A stretch of DNA of 64,000 nt, taken from Burkholderia sp. Ac-20365 (GTDB lineage Bacteria; Pseudomonadota; Gammaproteobacteria; Burkholderiales; Burkholderiaceae). A program made the position numbers and the translations under genes. Under the pieces are notes generated by a model. The model did not search any database, had not been told where the DNA came from, and was given only the letters and a program-made list of their open reading frames with translations. The stretch lies in contig NZ_JAAGPI010000002.1 in assembly GCF_017104715.1 (NCBI RefSeq), positions 1 through 64,000 of the forward strand, in the 5' to 3' direction. Shown piece by piece: positions 54,090-63,762 of this stretch (position 1 is its first letter; every line of letters starts with the position of its first letter).

Positions 54090-57000
54090 GCATCGACCAG
54101 CACGTGTTGTTGGACGGCAGCGATGACCAGTTCCGCCTTACGCGCATACAGACGTTCAATTGGGGAACCTTCTCCAACGTCTTCGACTTCCCCATCCCCA
54201 AGGAGGGCTACCTCTTCGTGGGGCCGTCTGGTTCGGGGAAGTCGACGGTTCTGGACGCTCACGCCGCGCTGCTGACGCCACCGAAGTGGTTGGATTTCAA
54301 CGTTGCAGCGCGTGAAGCAGACCGACATGGACGCGACCGCAGCGCCATGACCTACATTAGGGGGGCTTGGGCCCAGCAAACGGGAGATGGTGGCGAGTAT
54401 GTTTCACAATACCTTCGCGGCGGCACGACCTGGTCTGCCATCGCCGAGACCTACCGCGATGCACAAGGTCGGGTGGTCGTGCTCGCGCAAGTCCTATGGG
54501 TCAAGGGCAACACCACGGCGTCAAGCGACGCCAAGCGGCTGTACCTCACCCTCGAGCGTGAGTTCGAGATTCAGGAACTGGAGTTCTTCGCCAAGAACGA
54601 GTTCGACACCCGCCGCTTCAAACACGACTTGCTCGATGCGAAGGTGTACACCGAATTCAGCGCCTATCAGGAGCGCTTTCGTCGTCTGCTGGACATCGAT
54701 AACGAGCGTGCCCTCCGCCTTCTGCATAAGACGCAGTCGGCGAAGAATCTCGGCGACCTCAACGTGTTCCTGCGGGACTTCATGCTGGATGAGCCTGAGG
54801 CGTTCGCCATCGCCACCAGCCTAATCAACGAGTTTGGCGAACTGAACGAGGCACACCAGGAGGTGGTGGCTGCTCGCAACCAAATCCAGATGCTCAAGCC
54901 GGCGCGGGAAGAGCACATGGAGCTTGAACGTGGCAACAACGACCGCAACGGGCTTCAGGCAATCCAGACTGCCATTGACCAGTATCGAGAGCACCGTCGC
55001 AAGGTCCTCGTGGACGAGCGGATTGCAGAGCTGGAGGTCGACGAGGAAGCATCGCGGCAGGAAGTCCAACGTCTCTCGCAGATTGCCGATGACGAGTCCG
55101 TCAAGCTGACGGACCTACAACGTCAGAAGCTCAAAGTCGGGGCTGATGTCTTGGTTCGTCTCGAAGAAAACATCAAGGCGGCGGAGGCAGATAAACTCGT
55201 CCGGATGAATAAGCGTGACCAGGCGGCTCTCGCGTGCAAAGTCATGGGATGGGCGATGCCTGACAGCGTGGTGTGGTTCGTCCAGCGAGTCGAAGCGGCC
55301 AAACAGCGAGTCCTCAGGGCTCACGACCTGACGAAGGAAGTAGAAGACCGAAAGGACCAGCTCAAGGCAGACCATCGGCAGGCCAGTGAAGAATTCGCCA
55401 CAGCGGTGGCCGAGGTCAAAGCCCTGGAGCGTCAAAGGTCCAACCTTCCGGCACGGCTCGTGGACTTGCGTGAGCGCATGGCCCGTGACCTTTCGATACC
55501 CGAGGCGAAGCTGCCTTTCGCGGGTGAACTGGTGGAAGTGCGTTCTGATTCGACCGAATGGCGGGGCGCCATTGAGCGCGTCCTCGGCGGTTTCGCGCGC
55601 TCTATCCTCGTGGATGAGAAGCTCTACCCGGCGGTCTCGGCTTACCTGAACGAGCGCAACATTGGCGAGCGACTGGTGTACTTTCGGACTGTCCAGCAGG
55701 CATCCGGACGCACGCCTGGTCCCAATTCTCTGGTGCGAAAGCTGAACTTCGCGCAGGGAAGCTTTGGTGAATGGGTGCGGGAGGAGCTAAAGCACTCATA
55801 CGACCTTGAGTGCACCGACACGCTACACGCGTTCCGCAATGCCCCTCGTGCCGTCACCCGAGAGGGCCTGGTCAAACACAACACGGTGCGGCACGAGAAG
55901 AACGACCGCCACTCAGTCAATGACCGCAGCCAGTGGGTACTGGGCTTTGACAATAAGGACAAGCTCACTCTGTACAGGAACAAGGCAGCAGAGCTTGGCG
56001 GACGCATCGCTGAACTGCGGATGGCGCTGGACAAGATTGGGGATGAAGAAGTCCTCCAGCAACAACAGCTCTTGCACTGCCAGAACCTGTCGAACCTGAC
56101 GTGGAACGACGTCGACGTCGGCGCACTTCTGGCCCGCATCGACGACTTGACGACACGCCTCAACGCGGAGCGGGACGCCAGGCCAGACCTTGCCATCCTG
56201 GATGACCGCATCAAGACGCAGGAGGACGTTCACTCCAAGGCCGTTGGCAAGAAGAACGAAGAGGATGTCAAAGGTCGCTCCATCAAGTCCGACATCGAGA
56301 AGCTGAATGTCAAGCTGGCCGAGCTGGCTCGTTTGTGGCCCGCCTCTGACAGGCCACCGGCGTTCGCCGCCCAAATCGAAGCGCGGTATACGGCCACCGG
56401 CAAGCAGGTTACTCTCGACAACCTTGACCAGGTGAACGGGCAGGTGGACCGGGGCCTCAGCAATGAATTGCGTGCGATTGAGAGTCGCCTGGGCGACTTG
56501 CGTAATGCTATCGTCCAGCGTTTCGTAGAGTTCAACCGCTTGTGGCCTTCGGTTGCTGGTGGTCTGGACGCTACGCTGGCCAGCGCCGACGACTATCTGG
56601 CAAAGCTCAAGCGGCTGGAAGATGACAACCTTCCGGCGTTCGAAGACCGGTTCTTTGGGTTGCTACGCGAGCAGAGCGACCAGAACCTGACTCTTCTGGC
56701 TACCAAGCTCGACGAGGAGCGCTCGGCAATTCGCTCGCGCATGGAACTGGTCAATGAGAGCCTCGAGACGGCGCCGTTCAACCCGGGAACGCACCTCGTC
56801 ATCGAAACGACCGACAAGTCGCTCGAGGATGTGCGGCTCTTCCGAGCGAGTTTGAGGGAGTCGCTCAGCCACTCGTTCTCGAACGACCGCGACCTGGCCG
56901 AAGAGCGCTTCAAGACGTTGGCTGCCTTGGTTAAGCGCCTCGCCAGCCAGGAAACTGTGGACAGGAACTGGCGAAATCTGGTGCTCGACGTCAGGCAGCA

Positions 57001-57439
57001 CGTGGAGTTCGTTGCTCGCGAGCTTGACGAGGACGACGTCGAGGTGGAGGTCTACCGTAGTGGCGCAGGAAAGTCGGGGGGACAGCGCCAGAAGCTGGCA
57101 GCTACCTGCCTGGCGGCCGCCCTGCGCTATCAGCTTGGCGGCCAGGACCGCGCGCTTCCGAGTTACTCCACCGTGGTGCTCGACGAAGCTTTCGATAAAG
57201 CCGATGCAGAGTTCACTGCGATGGCGATGAACATCTTCAAGACATTCGGGTTTCAGATGATTGTGGCCACCCCTCTGAAATCCGTGATGACACTGGAACC
57301 TTTCATCGGGGGAGCATGCTTCGTGCATATAAAGGACCGCAAGAAATCTGCCGTCATACCCATCGAGTACGACAGCGAGTCCAATCGCTTGAAGTTGACT
57401 CAGGACGTACGCAATGCCGAAGAAACTGCTATCTCCTGA
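54086..57439 (+). CDS. jetC: Wadjet type I JetC (SMC/MukB-like ATPase)
   Basis: 1117 residues. N-terminal ATPase head with Walker A GPSGSGKST (about 47-55), two long coiled-coil arms around a hinge region near 440-640, and C-terminal head with signature SGGQRQKLAA (about 997-1006) and Walker B VVLDEAFDKAD (about 1030-1040). JetC dimers extrude DNA loops and present small circles to JetD. Start GTG 54086 with GAGGAGG upstream, overlapping the jetB stop as GTGA. Both ATPase halves are complete. Confidence 0.96.
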   Translation: MSIDQHVLLDGSDDQFRLTRIQTFNWGTFSNVFDFPIPKEGYLFVGPSGSGKSTVLDAHAALLTPPKWLDFNVAAREADRHGRDRSAMTYIRGAWAQQTGDGGEYVSQYLRGGTTWSAIAETYRDAQGRVVVLAQVLWVKGNTTASSDAKRLYLTLEREFEIQELEFFAKNEFDTRRFKHDLLDAKVYTEFSAYQERFRRLLDIDNERALRLLHKTQSAKNLGDLNVFLRDFMLDEPEAFAIATSLINEFGELNEAHQEVVAARNQIQMLKPAREEHMELERGNNDRNGLQAIQTAIDQYREHRRKVLVDERIAELEVDEEASRQEVQRLSQIADDESVKLTDLQRQKLKVGADVLVRLEENIKAAEADKLVRMNKRDQAALACKVMGWAMPDSVVWFVQRVEAAKQRVLRAHDLTKEVEDRKDQLKADHRQASEEFATAVAEVKALERQRSNLPARLVDLRERMARDLSIPEAKLPFAGELVEVRSDSTEWRGAIERVLGGFARSILVDEKLYPAVSAYLNERNIGERLVYFRTVQQASGRTPGPNSLVRKLNFAQGSFGEWVREELKHSYDLECTDTLHAFRNAPRAVTREGLVKHNTVRHEKNDRHSVNDRSQWVLGFDNKDKLTLYRNKAAELGGRIAELRMALDKIGDEEVLQQQQLLHCQNLSNLTWNDVDVGALLARIDDLTTRLNAERDARPDLAILDDRIKTQEDVHSKAVGKKNEEDVKGRSIKSDIEKLNVKLAELARLWPASDRPPAFAAQIEARYTATGKQVTLDNLDQVNGQVDRGLSNELRAIESRLGDLRNAIVQRFVEFNRLWPSVAGGLDATLASADDYLAKLKRLEDDNLPAFEDRFFGLLREQSDQNLTLLATKLDEERSAIRSRMELVNESLETAPFNPGTHLVIETTDKSLEDVRLFRASLRESLSHSFSNDRDLAEERFKTLAALVKRLASQETVDRNWRNLVLDVRQHVEFVARELDEDDVEVEVYRSGAGKSGGQRQKLAATCLAAALRYQLGGQDRALPSYSTVVLDEAFDKADAEFTAMAMNIFKTFGFQMIVATPLKSVMTLEPFIGGACFVHIKDRKKSAVIPIEYDSESNRLKLTQDVRNAEETAIS

Positions 57440-58649
57440 GTCGGCGCGCGAGTTCCTTGTTCGTCGCTTCAATAACCAGCACGAGAGCTGGCTTGCTGGG
57501 GAGGGAGCTTGGCCGCTGGTCGTCGCGCTGGGTGCTCCCACCGACAAGGACATCGCCGAGGATACTTCGGCGGTCCGCACATGGGCTTCCGCTTGGCAGT
57601 CGAGAACGGGTCCGGGTGAAGTTGTCTTCGAAGAGCGCCAATTTGCTCGGTTTGGAAGGCATCGCCTTCCTGTCAGCCTGAACTTCGCGAATGCGACTGC
57701 CGTTGCGACTGCCGTCGGTCAGACCAGGCGCTGGGAAACTGCAACGGAGCGCTATCAGCAGATGTTGAATCGCTGGCCGGTGCTTGCAAAAAACAAGGTC
57801 TTGGCATCGAGGTTCGATGTGCTAGCCGACTACCTTCCGGCAGATTTCGAGCGGCTGGTGACGCTGTTGACATGGCTGGAAGCGAATCCCGATTCCGGAC
57901 TCTATCTTCGGCAACTTCCTGTCGAGGGGCTTGACACGAAGTGGTTGGAGAAGCGAACAGGCCTGGTGGCGGGGCTCCTTCGGTCGTTGCGCGGAGTCAC
58001 TGTCGACGACACCGACTTCCATGCTTTGTCCGGCTTGAGGAAACCTGCGCACAGGGTCCGAATCCGACTCCTATGCCCAGTCCTGCGCGAACGGGTCGGT
58101 GGCCTCTGTGACATCGAGGCACCTATAGCTGAACTTGCGACGCTGCCTATTGAGCCCAAGGCAGTGGTTATCGTCGAGAATCTTGAGACGGGCATGGCAC
58201 TCCCGGATGTTCCGGGTACAGTGGCAATCATGCGGCTTGGTAATGCGGTGAGTGCGTTGCATGTCCTGCGATGGTTGCGCGGGCCGCAGATTGTCTACTG
58301 GGGTGACATCGACACTCACGGTTTTGCAATTCTCGACCGCGCTCGCAGGGTCATGCCTCAGCTTCGGTCGGTACTTATGGACGAAGCAACACTGGTTTCA
58401 CACCGCCCGCTGTGGGTGGAGGAATCTTCACTGTGTCCCAATGTCCCGTTTGATGAACTGACGGCTGAAGAGCGACGCGTCTACGACAACCTACGCGCTG
58501 GTAGCTGGGGGCAGCGCGTCCGTCTTGAGCAAGAGCGTCTGTACTGGGCTACGTCGATAGAAACGCTAGTGCATGCGCTTGAGGGTCGGACTAACGTCGA
58601 GGAAGGCGTGGGACTATCCGTTTCTCCGAACGGCCTCCAGCTGTCTTGA
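57414..58649 (+). CDS. jetD: Wadjet type I JetD (DUF3322/DUF2220 TOPRIM nuclease)
   Basis: 411 residues. N-terminal DUF3322 region (about 1-190) and C-terminal DUF2220 TOPRIM-like catalytic domain: glutamate in VVIVENLETG (about 247-256), acidic pair in YWGDIDTHG (about 293-301), matching the metal-binding pattern of topoisomerase VI A-type nucleases. JetD cuts plasmid DNA held by the JetABC complex. Overlaps jetC by 26 bases. The stop is shared with the TTG start of an extra gene, unlike a plain four-gene operon. Confidence 0.95.
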   Translation: MPKKLLSPESAREFLVRRFNNQHESWLAGEGAWPLVVALGAPTDKDIAEDTSAVRTWASAWQSRTGPGEVVFEERQFARFGRHRLPVSLNFANATAVATAVGQTRRWETATERYQQMLNRWPVLAKNKVLASRFDVLADYLPADFERLVTLLTWLEANPDSGLYLRQLPVEGLDTKWLEKRTGLVAGLLRSLRGVTVDDTDFHALSGLRKPAHRVRIRLLCPVLRERVGGLCDIEAPIAELATLPIEPKAVVIVENLETGMALPDVPGTVAIMRLGNAVSALHVLRWLRGPQIVYWGDIDTHGFAILDRARRVMPQLRSVLMDEATLVSHRPLWVEESSLCPNVPFDELTAEERRVYDNLRAGSWGQRVRLEQERLYWATSIETLVHALEGRTNVEEGVGLSVSPNGLQLS

Positions 58650-59674
58650 GGTCGGGAAGCTTGGTACGGAGTTTCTCAGCTTATGCGTCCGTTTTTGGGG
58701 ATGAAAAGGGGAGCGATTTGAGTTCGCTTGGCATGGATAGGAACGGGGACGTCCGCAGCGCCTCCGAGTTCAAAGAAATCTTCGAGGAGACCGGTAACTC
58801 ATACGGTCCGTACAAGTGCCCCTTCTGTGAAGTTCCGTTCGAAGACCGATGCATCGTGACGGAGTGTGTGAAGGCGCCACATTTCAAACTTCCGAACGGA
58901 ACCGCCCACCGCAATGGTTGCAACGGCGAGGCGGGCGATGGTGTGACTGCTGGCGCGAACGCCCCGTCAGAGGCATCAAAGCGGACCGTCGTGGGGAGAA
59001 TCGAAATACCCGAGGCTTTGGTGCGCCGACGAAAGGCGTCATCCGTACGCAACCCCGGCGACGATGGGCTTGGAGCACCGCCGGATGCGATTGAAATTGT
59101 CCGGCGTCGCAGATTAATTGACTCCGACAAGACCATTTCAAGTTGCTTCACCACTTCACAGCTCCGGCCCATTGTCCACGCATACAAGCGGCTACGGAAG
59201 CATGCATACGAGCAGGCTGTCGCAGCCGGGCTCGAGCGCGGAAGTGCCGCATACAACGCACGGTTCCGCGAAATTCTCGACGTCCATGACTTATCGCTTT
59301 ACAAACAAAAACTGACGTACGGAAGCGCGTTTCAATGGAGCAGGTTGTCGCCTTGGCATGTAGAGCGCGTATATAACGGTTCAGGGAAGGTCCTTGCGGG
59401 GAATGACTGCCTGGTCATCAAAGATATGAATACGTGGCCGAGGCAGCTAAAAAGCAGGGACCTCATACCGTTCGAAATTAAGGTCAGTAAGGCGCTGGCA
59501 TCAGATGCACCCACCAGTCTTTTGCGCGCGCTAGCAGAGCTGGAACACATTGCCGCATCGGGTGGCGAAGTCGAATGGTGGGCTTACGGCGTGCCGCTTC
59601 TTCAAGGTCAGAAATTTGAGCTCTCTGTAGATTCTTTGGACCATATCTACTGGATTGGCCAACATCAGCGTTGA
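58646..59674 (+). CDS. Uncharacterised zinc-finger protein coupled to jetD
   Basis: 342 residues. TTG 58646 overlaps the jetD stop (TTGA), the same kind of junction as within the operon; ATG 58736 (MDRNGDVRSASEF) is a possible later start. Near the N-terminus CPFC (C58, C61), C69, C74, H79 and a following H88/C92 look like a zinc-binding knuckle. The CPFC...HF...H spacing recalls the N-terminus of CoiA-like nucleases, but I cannot assign it. The central part is basic (RRRKAS, IVRRRR), and the C-terminal half (about 225-342) contains NDCLVIKDMNTWP and PFEIKVSKALASD. No membrane segments. It may be a Wadjet accessory or an unrelated passenger. Followed by the convergent parB. Confidence 0.65.
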   Translation: MRSGSLVRSFSAYASVFGDEKGSDLSSLGMDRNGDVRSASEFKEIFEETGNSYGPYKCPFCEVPFEDRCIVTECVKAPHFKLPNGTAHRNGCNGEAGDGVTAGANAPSEASKRTVVGRIEIPEALVRRRKASSVRNPGDDGLGAPPDAIEIVRRRRLIDSDKTISSCFTTSQLRPIVHAYKRLRKHAYEQAVAAGLERGSAAYNARFREILDVHDLSLYKQKLTYGSAFQWSRLSPWHVERVYNGSGKVLAGNDCLVIKDMNTWPRQLKSRDLIPFEIKVSKALASDAPTSLLRALAELEHIAASGGEVEWWAYGVPLLQGQKFELSVDSLDHIYWIGQHQR

Positions 59675-59719
59675 AACTTGAGCTAGATGCCGGCTGGCGT
59701 CGCGCGGTTCAGAGTTCGG

Positions 59720-60622
59720 CTAGAGGGCCGCGCTGAATTGCTGCTGGTCGAGAGAAATGGCCGCAATGATGGACTCGAATTCCACCATTAAATCCGGATG
59801 GTGCTGGGCAACGTACTGACGTGCAGATTCGTTTTCGAGAAGCTTGGCGAGATACCCTTTGGCGAGCACCAGGTTGAGCACATCCTGGCCGTAGTTCTGC
59901 TCGACCAACTTGTATTGACCTTGGAGGTTGCTCATTTCCCGCTCCATTTTCGCCATCTGCTCCGGACTGACACCGGTCAGTTTTTGTGGCTTCTTACCCT
60001 CCACCAGAAGCGCTGCTGGCGTAGCAACCAGCAATGCCTCGGCGTAGGCAACGGACACATTGTTCGCGGCGACCATCAGCTCGACGCATTCAACTTGCCG
60101 CGTCGGCTTCATTTTGCGGATAGCGCGAACAAGTTCCGCCGAAAACTGCCGGTCGCCGAGAAGCTCGGCCGCTTCCGGGCACACGCCATCGAGGAGCGAC
60201 ATCTTCTTTAAGATTTGGGATACGTCGACGGAAAGAGCTTTCGCCAACCGCTCGGGCGATACGCCTCTCTCAATTACGCGCCGTATCATGTAGTGCTCCT
60301 GGATTGTCGACAGGCGATTGACACGGTTGTTATAGGTGTAGCTTTCGTCGTCGGTCGCGACAAGGCAGGCGGCACGCTCATGCTTCAGGTCCTGGATGGC
60401 GAGTAAGCGCAGATGGCCATCGAGAAGAACATGCTGCCCGGAAGACTGGTCCGCAGCCATTACAGAGAGCGGTTCAATCAGTCCCACCTCCTCAATGGAG
60501 GTTCTTATCTGCTTGAATTTACGCGACTCTACGACGGGTGCTGCAATCCTGCGCGATGGCAAGATACTGGAAACAGGCACCAACAATGGCTCGGGAATAA
60601 ATCCAAGAGTGACGCCAGTCAT
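59720..60622 (-). CDS. ParB/RepB-like partition protein (second of two)
   Basis: 300 residues from ATG 60622, which overlaps the stop of the upstream parB as ATGA; a start 21 bases earlier is possible but would break this junction. ParB N-terminal domain (VPVSSILPSRR, VGLIEPLSVMA, LLDGHLRLLAIQDL) and central HTH (PERLAKALSVDVSQILKKMSLL). The C-terminal region is acidic/helical. Compared with true partition ParB, the GERR-type CTP motif is altered to DGHLR. It probably works with the adjacent ParB and recombinase in mobility or regulation rather than in plasmid segregation, as no ParA is present. Confidence 0.85.
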   Translation of the reverse strand: MTGVTLGFIPEPLLVPVSSILPSRRIAAPVVESRKFKQIRTSIEEVGLIEPLSVMAADQSSGQHVLLDGHLRLLAIQDLKHERAACLVATDDESYTYNNRVNRLSTIQEHYMIRRVIERGVSPERLAKALSVDVSQILKKMSLLDGVCPEAAELLGDRQFSAELVRAIRKMKPTRQVECVELMVAANNVSVAYAEALLVATPAALLVEGKKPQKLTGVSPEQMAKMEREMSNLQGQYKLVEQNYGQDVLNLVLAKGYLAKLLENESARQYVAQHHPDLMVEFESIIAAISLDQQQFSAAL

Positions 60623-61521
60623 GTAGCACTCCCGCTTGGCCAAACACGCTCGGCAAGGTACTTCGGCAGGCTGGCCAGTCCCTCCGCGCGTAAGAGGTTG
60701 ATGAAGTTCTCATCAGAAAACAGCTGCCTCAATGCACCGACGACAAACAACAACCGCTGTTGTGCGAATTCAGCCTTTCTGACCATGGATTTCTGACGTT
60801 CTACTTCTCGCTCGTACGTTCGCACGAGGCTAGATGTCGTGACGGCGGCAGACTTGCTGGTCATATTGTGTGCGGTGCTTCGTCCGAGTGCCTTTCTTCG
60901 CTCAATGACACGACGGGCGCTCATCAGTTGCTTGCCCCGCAATTTTCCCGATTCGTACGCCTCCTGGAGCGCGGCCTGTATCTGGGTATCGTCGTCGCCG
61001 GCTCCGACGATGATGAGGGCGGCATTCAGGGGAACGAGGCCTTTCTCCACCGCAACAACAAGTCTTTCTTCACCCTGATGCAGCAGCGTAAGGATGCCGT
61101 GAACGTAGGTCGCGGTGAGCCCTGTCTTTTCGGCGATGACCTTTGGTGCATATCCCTGTTCCTGCAATTGCCGAATGCCAGCGAGCCGTTCGAGAGGGCG
61201 ACACTGTCTGCGCGCGATGTTTTCAGTCAGACTCATGACGAACGCGTCCTCGTCGCTGACGCTGACAACGAGCGCGGGGATGGTCGCCTCTCCAAGCGAG
61301 CGGAATGCCTTCAATCGGCCTTCGCCGCACACAAGAAGATATTTCTCTATGCCGCTGGTCGTCGCTCGCGGCGTCACCACGATGGGCTTTTTGAGGCCAA
61401 TGGTTTTGATGTTATCGACGATTTCTTTGAAAACTCGACCATTCCGCTCTCGCGGATTGATAACTTCAATCTGGGCGACGGGGACCATCCGGATTTCTCT
61501 GGGCTGCTGCCGCGAATTCAC
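60619..61521 (-). CDS. ParB domain protein (first of two)
   Basis: 300 residues. ParB/Srx fold with VPVAQIEVINPRERNGR, IGLKKPIVVTPR and GEGRLKAFRSLGEATIPALV (about 70-90), then TENIARRQCRPLE and a KorB-type HTH (APKVIAEKTGLTATYVHGIL). GTG start overlaps the recombinase stop (GTGA). The GEGR box is intact here, unlike in its partner. A frameshifted relic of its N-terminal coding region lies near 50485-50636. Confidence 0.88.
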   Translation of the reverse strand: MNSRQQPREIRMVPVAQIEVINPRERNGRVFKEIVDNIKTIGLKKPIVVTPRATTSGIEKYLLVCGEGRLKAFRSLGEATIPALVVSVSDEDAFVMSLTENIARRQCRPLERLAGIRQLQEQGYAPKVIAEKTGLTATYVHGILTLLHQGEERLVVAVEKGLVPLNAALIIVGAGDDDTQIQAALQEAYESGKLRGKQLMSARRVIERRKALGRSTAHNMTSKSAAVTTSSLVRTYEREVERQKSMVRKAEFAQQRLLFVVGALRQLFSDENFINLLRAEGLASLPKYLAERVWPSGSAT

Positions 61522-63083
61522 GCTACTCTCCTGAGACGGGCGCGTTCGGCCATGCCATACAAGTAATCCAGTGTATCGAAGCGATAGCTCTCAAACTCGA
61601 TGGGATTTTGGTCCGCCAGATGAATGCGAGGCTGACAAAAATCCAGATGTGGCAACAGGTAGTAGTCCAGCGTCGATTCGTTGGTCTGGTCGAGGCGCAC
61701 GGCAACCGTGATGTCCGGCAGAAGACTGGTATCGAAGCGCACCTTCCAGTGATTGCGACCATTGTCATGTGCCTGACAACGGGCGAGTACGATGCAGGCT
61801 GTGAACTCCTCGTTGACCGTCAGCAGGTCGGTTGCGGGGTCGCGTATCACTGAGCCACCCAAATCCGCGATTTTCGTTTCGGTTTGTGAGACGATTTGCG
61901 GATGGAGTTGCCGCAGGAAGCGGTTGGTTTCGATGTAACGGTAATCCCGGCCGGGTGTAAAACCAACGGTCTGATACGCGCGAATCAGACTGCCAAAACG
62001 GTACACGTAGACCGATGTGGATGGCATGCCATCGGTTTCATCAATCACGACACCAGAAAGAAATCCTCGACTTCGATACAGGCCGCGCAGCCGCTCGATT
62101 AATTCCTCGTTTGAATAGCGACGCGCCCGGGCTCTCATGATGCCTTGAGCAGTGTAGAACGTCTCGCTCGGAACAATTGCCTGAAACGCACCTTCTTTTC
62201 GAATCCACATATCAGGTGTGTTGGTCACACGCATCTTCTTCAGCTTGAATGACACACGGTTGTACACGTTATTGCCGATGTATTTCTCGTTGGTCAACAC
62301 CTCGCGTACCGTGGCTCGTGTCCATTCCCGGTCGAGGTCAGTCCGAACGCGCATACCGTTCAGACGCGCGGCGATTTCGTGTTCGTCGAGCGACTCATCG
62401 ATAAACCAGTCGTAAATCAGGTTGACCGTTCGCACCTCGCTTTCCGGCCCCGGCATGAGAATCACCCGGTCTGTCTGGAGGCTTTTATGTTCGCCGCGGT
62501 GCAATTCTGCTTTCATAAGGCCATGGTCATCGACTAACACGCGCCGCAATCCATAGCCTGCCGGCCCTCCTTGCCGGAACCCCATTTCAATCAAGCGGCA
62601 CTGGCCTGCGAACACCTTAGCCGACAGCTCCCGGCTGTATTCGCCAGCCATGGCCCGCTTCACGCCTTTGACGATAGTCGAGACCGGTGAGCCGTCGTTC
62701 TCAAACTGCTCGGCGCAGTACGCGACCTGGATGCCGGCGCGGCGGCAGATGTACTCGTAATACGCGCTCTCGTCCGCATCCTGGAATCGCCCCCATCGAC
62801 TCACGTCGTAAACAAGGATGACGCAAAAGTCAGCATTGCCATTGACGACATCAGAGATGAGATTTTGAAGCGCCTGCCGGCCGTCAATCCGTAGCCCGCT
62901 CTTACCCTCATCGGCATACGTACGGACAATTTGGAATCCGCGACGGGCAGCGTAGTCTCGAATCCGGTCGCGCTGATTCTCGGTGGAATACTGCTGGTGT
63001 TCGGTTGACATGCGTACGTATTCCGCTGCGCGCCCGGCAGAAGAACTGGCGCCGACCGGCGCATCCGCGCTATTGAATGACAT
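61518..63083 (-). CDS. Large serine recombinase
   Basis: 521 residues. Resolvase/invertase catalytic domain with YVRMSTEHQQYSTENQRDRI, in which S26 is the expected nucleophile; conserved VYDVSRWGR and SRELSAKVFAG. Recombinase domain follows (DRVILMP...LNGMRVRTDLDREWTRATVREVL). The C-terminal part is shorter than in phage integrases and lacks an obvious zinc ribbon. It should cut and rejoin DNA at att-type sites. It heads an operon with two ParB-like genes, each overlapping by 4 bases, a recurrent module in Burkholderiales. The N-terminal 16 residues are low complexity. Confidence 0.93.
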   Translation of the reverse strand: MSFNSADAPVGASSSAGRAAEYVRMSTEHQQYSTENQRDRIRDYAARRGFQIVRTYADEGKSGLRIDGRQALQNLISDVVNGNADFCVILVYDVSRWGRFQDADESAYYEYICRRAGIQVAYCAEQFENDGSPVSTIVKGVKRAMAGEYSRELSAKVFAGQCRLIEMGFRQGGPAGYGLRRVLVDDHGLMKAELHRGEHKSLQTDRVILMPGPESEVRTVNLIYDWFIDESLDEHEIAARLNGMRVRTDLDREWTRATVREVLTNEKYIGNNVYNRVSFKLKKMRVTNTPDMWIRKEGAFQAIVPSETFYTAQGIMRARARRYSNEELIERLRGLYRSRGFLSGVVIDETDGMPSTSVYVYRFGSLIRAYQTVGFTPGRDYRYIETNRFLRQLHPQIVSQTETKIADLGGSVIRDPATDLLTVNEEFTACIVLARCQAHDNGRNHWKVRFDTSLLPDITVAVRLDQTNESTLDYYLLPHLDFCQPRIHLADQNPIEFESYRFDTLDYLYGMAERARLRRVA

Positions 63084-63238
63084 GCTCCACCCCGTAACTC
63101 AGACACGGACAGGCCGCACGCATAGGACGCAAGTAGACGCCCGATGCGGACCATCGAATGGTCGCGGTCGAAAGCGAACGGCGACAAGGCAAAGGTAGCA
63201 GGCTCGAAACCGATGCGTATCAAGTCATCTATTTGCAA

Positions 63239-63682
63239 TCACGTCGGCGGCGCAGTCGGCGCAGACAGCACGGCGATGTGAACGGTCCACGCGTCCATTT
63301 TTGCAACGCCGGCGTCAGCCGCGCGAGACAGCAGGTAGAAGCCAGAGTCCAGCGGCCGGGAAAGCTTGATGACATCCATATTTGCAATTGCGCTGGAGCC
63401 CCGCCGCGCATTGCGCGACCGCTGCATACTGCGGTTGCGCTCGCAATACGCTGGATGCGCACCCCGATACTCACGCCAGTAGCGCGAGTGGCCCGCGCGC
63501 CATTTCGCCTGAGCGCGAGCCTGGTTGTCGCGATAGTCACTGTCGTTACGGAGCCGGTTGCTCTGCCAGTCGCGTCGCCGGGCGCGCTGACAGGCCTCCG
63601 AGGAGCAATATCGTTGACGGGGGACATGCGGCAGCGGTGCAAACGCGTTGCCACAGGCAAGGCAAAAGCGGGTCGATTTCAT
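63239..63682 (-). CDS. Small zinc-finger protein next to the recombinase module
   Basis: 147 residues from ATG 63682 (MKSTRFCLACGNAF), chosen because GGAGG lies 5 bases upstream; the frame extends to 63766 without a ribosome site. A CxxC...CxxxxC zinc ribbon (C7, C10, C26, C31) is followed by a basic, Arg-rich helix (RARRRDWQSNRLRND) and repeated Arg/Tyr motifs. It is probably a DNA-binding accessory of the mobile module. Function unknown. Confidence 0.75.
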   Translation of the reverse strand: MKSTRFCLACGNAFAPLPHVPRQRYCSSEACQRARRRDWQSNRLRNDSDYRDNQARAQAKWRAGHSRYWREYRGAHPAYCERNRSMQRSRNARRGSSAIANMDVIKLSRPLDSGFYLLSRAADAGVAKMDAWTVHIAVLSAPTAPPT

Positions 63683-63762
63683 GTGCCCCTCCAGGTCAGG
63701 TTGCAACGGGCGCACGCAGAGGTTCCGACCTGTCACGGCGGACTCTGGTGTGTTAGAGACAT

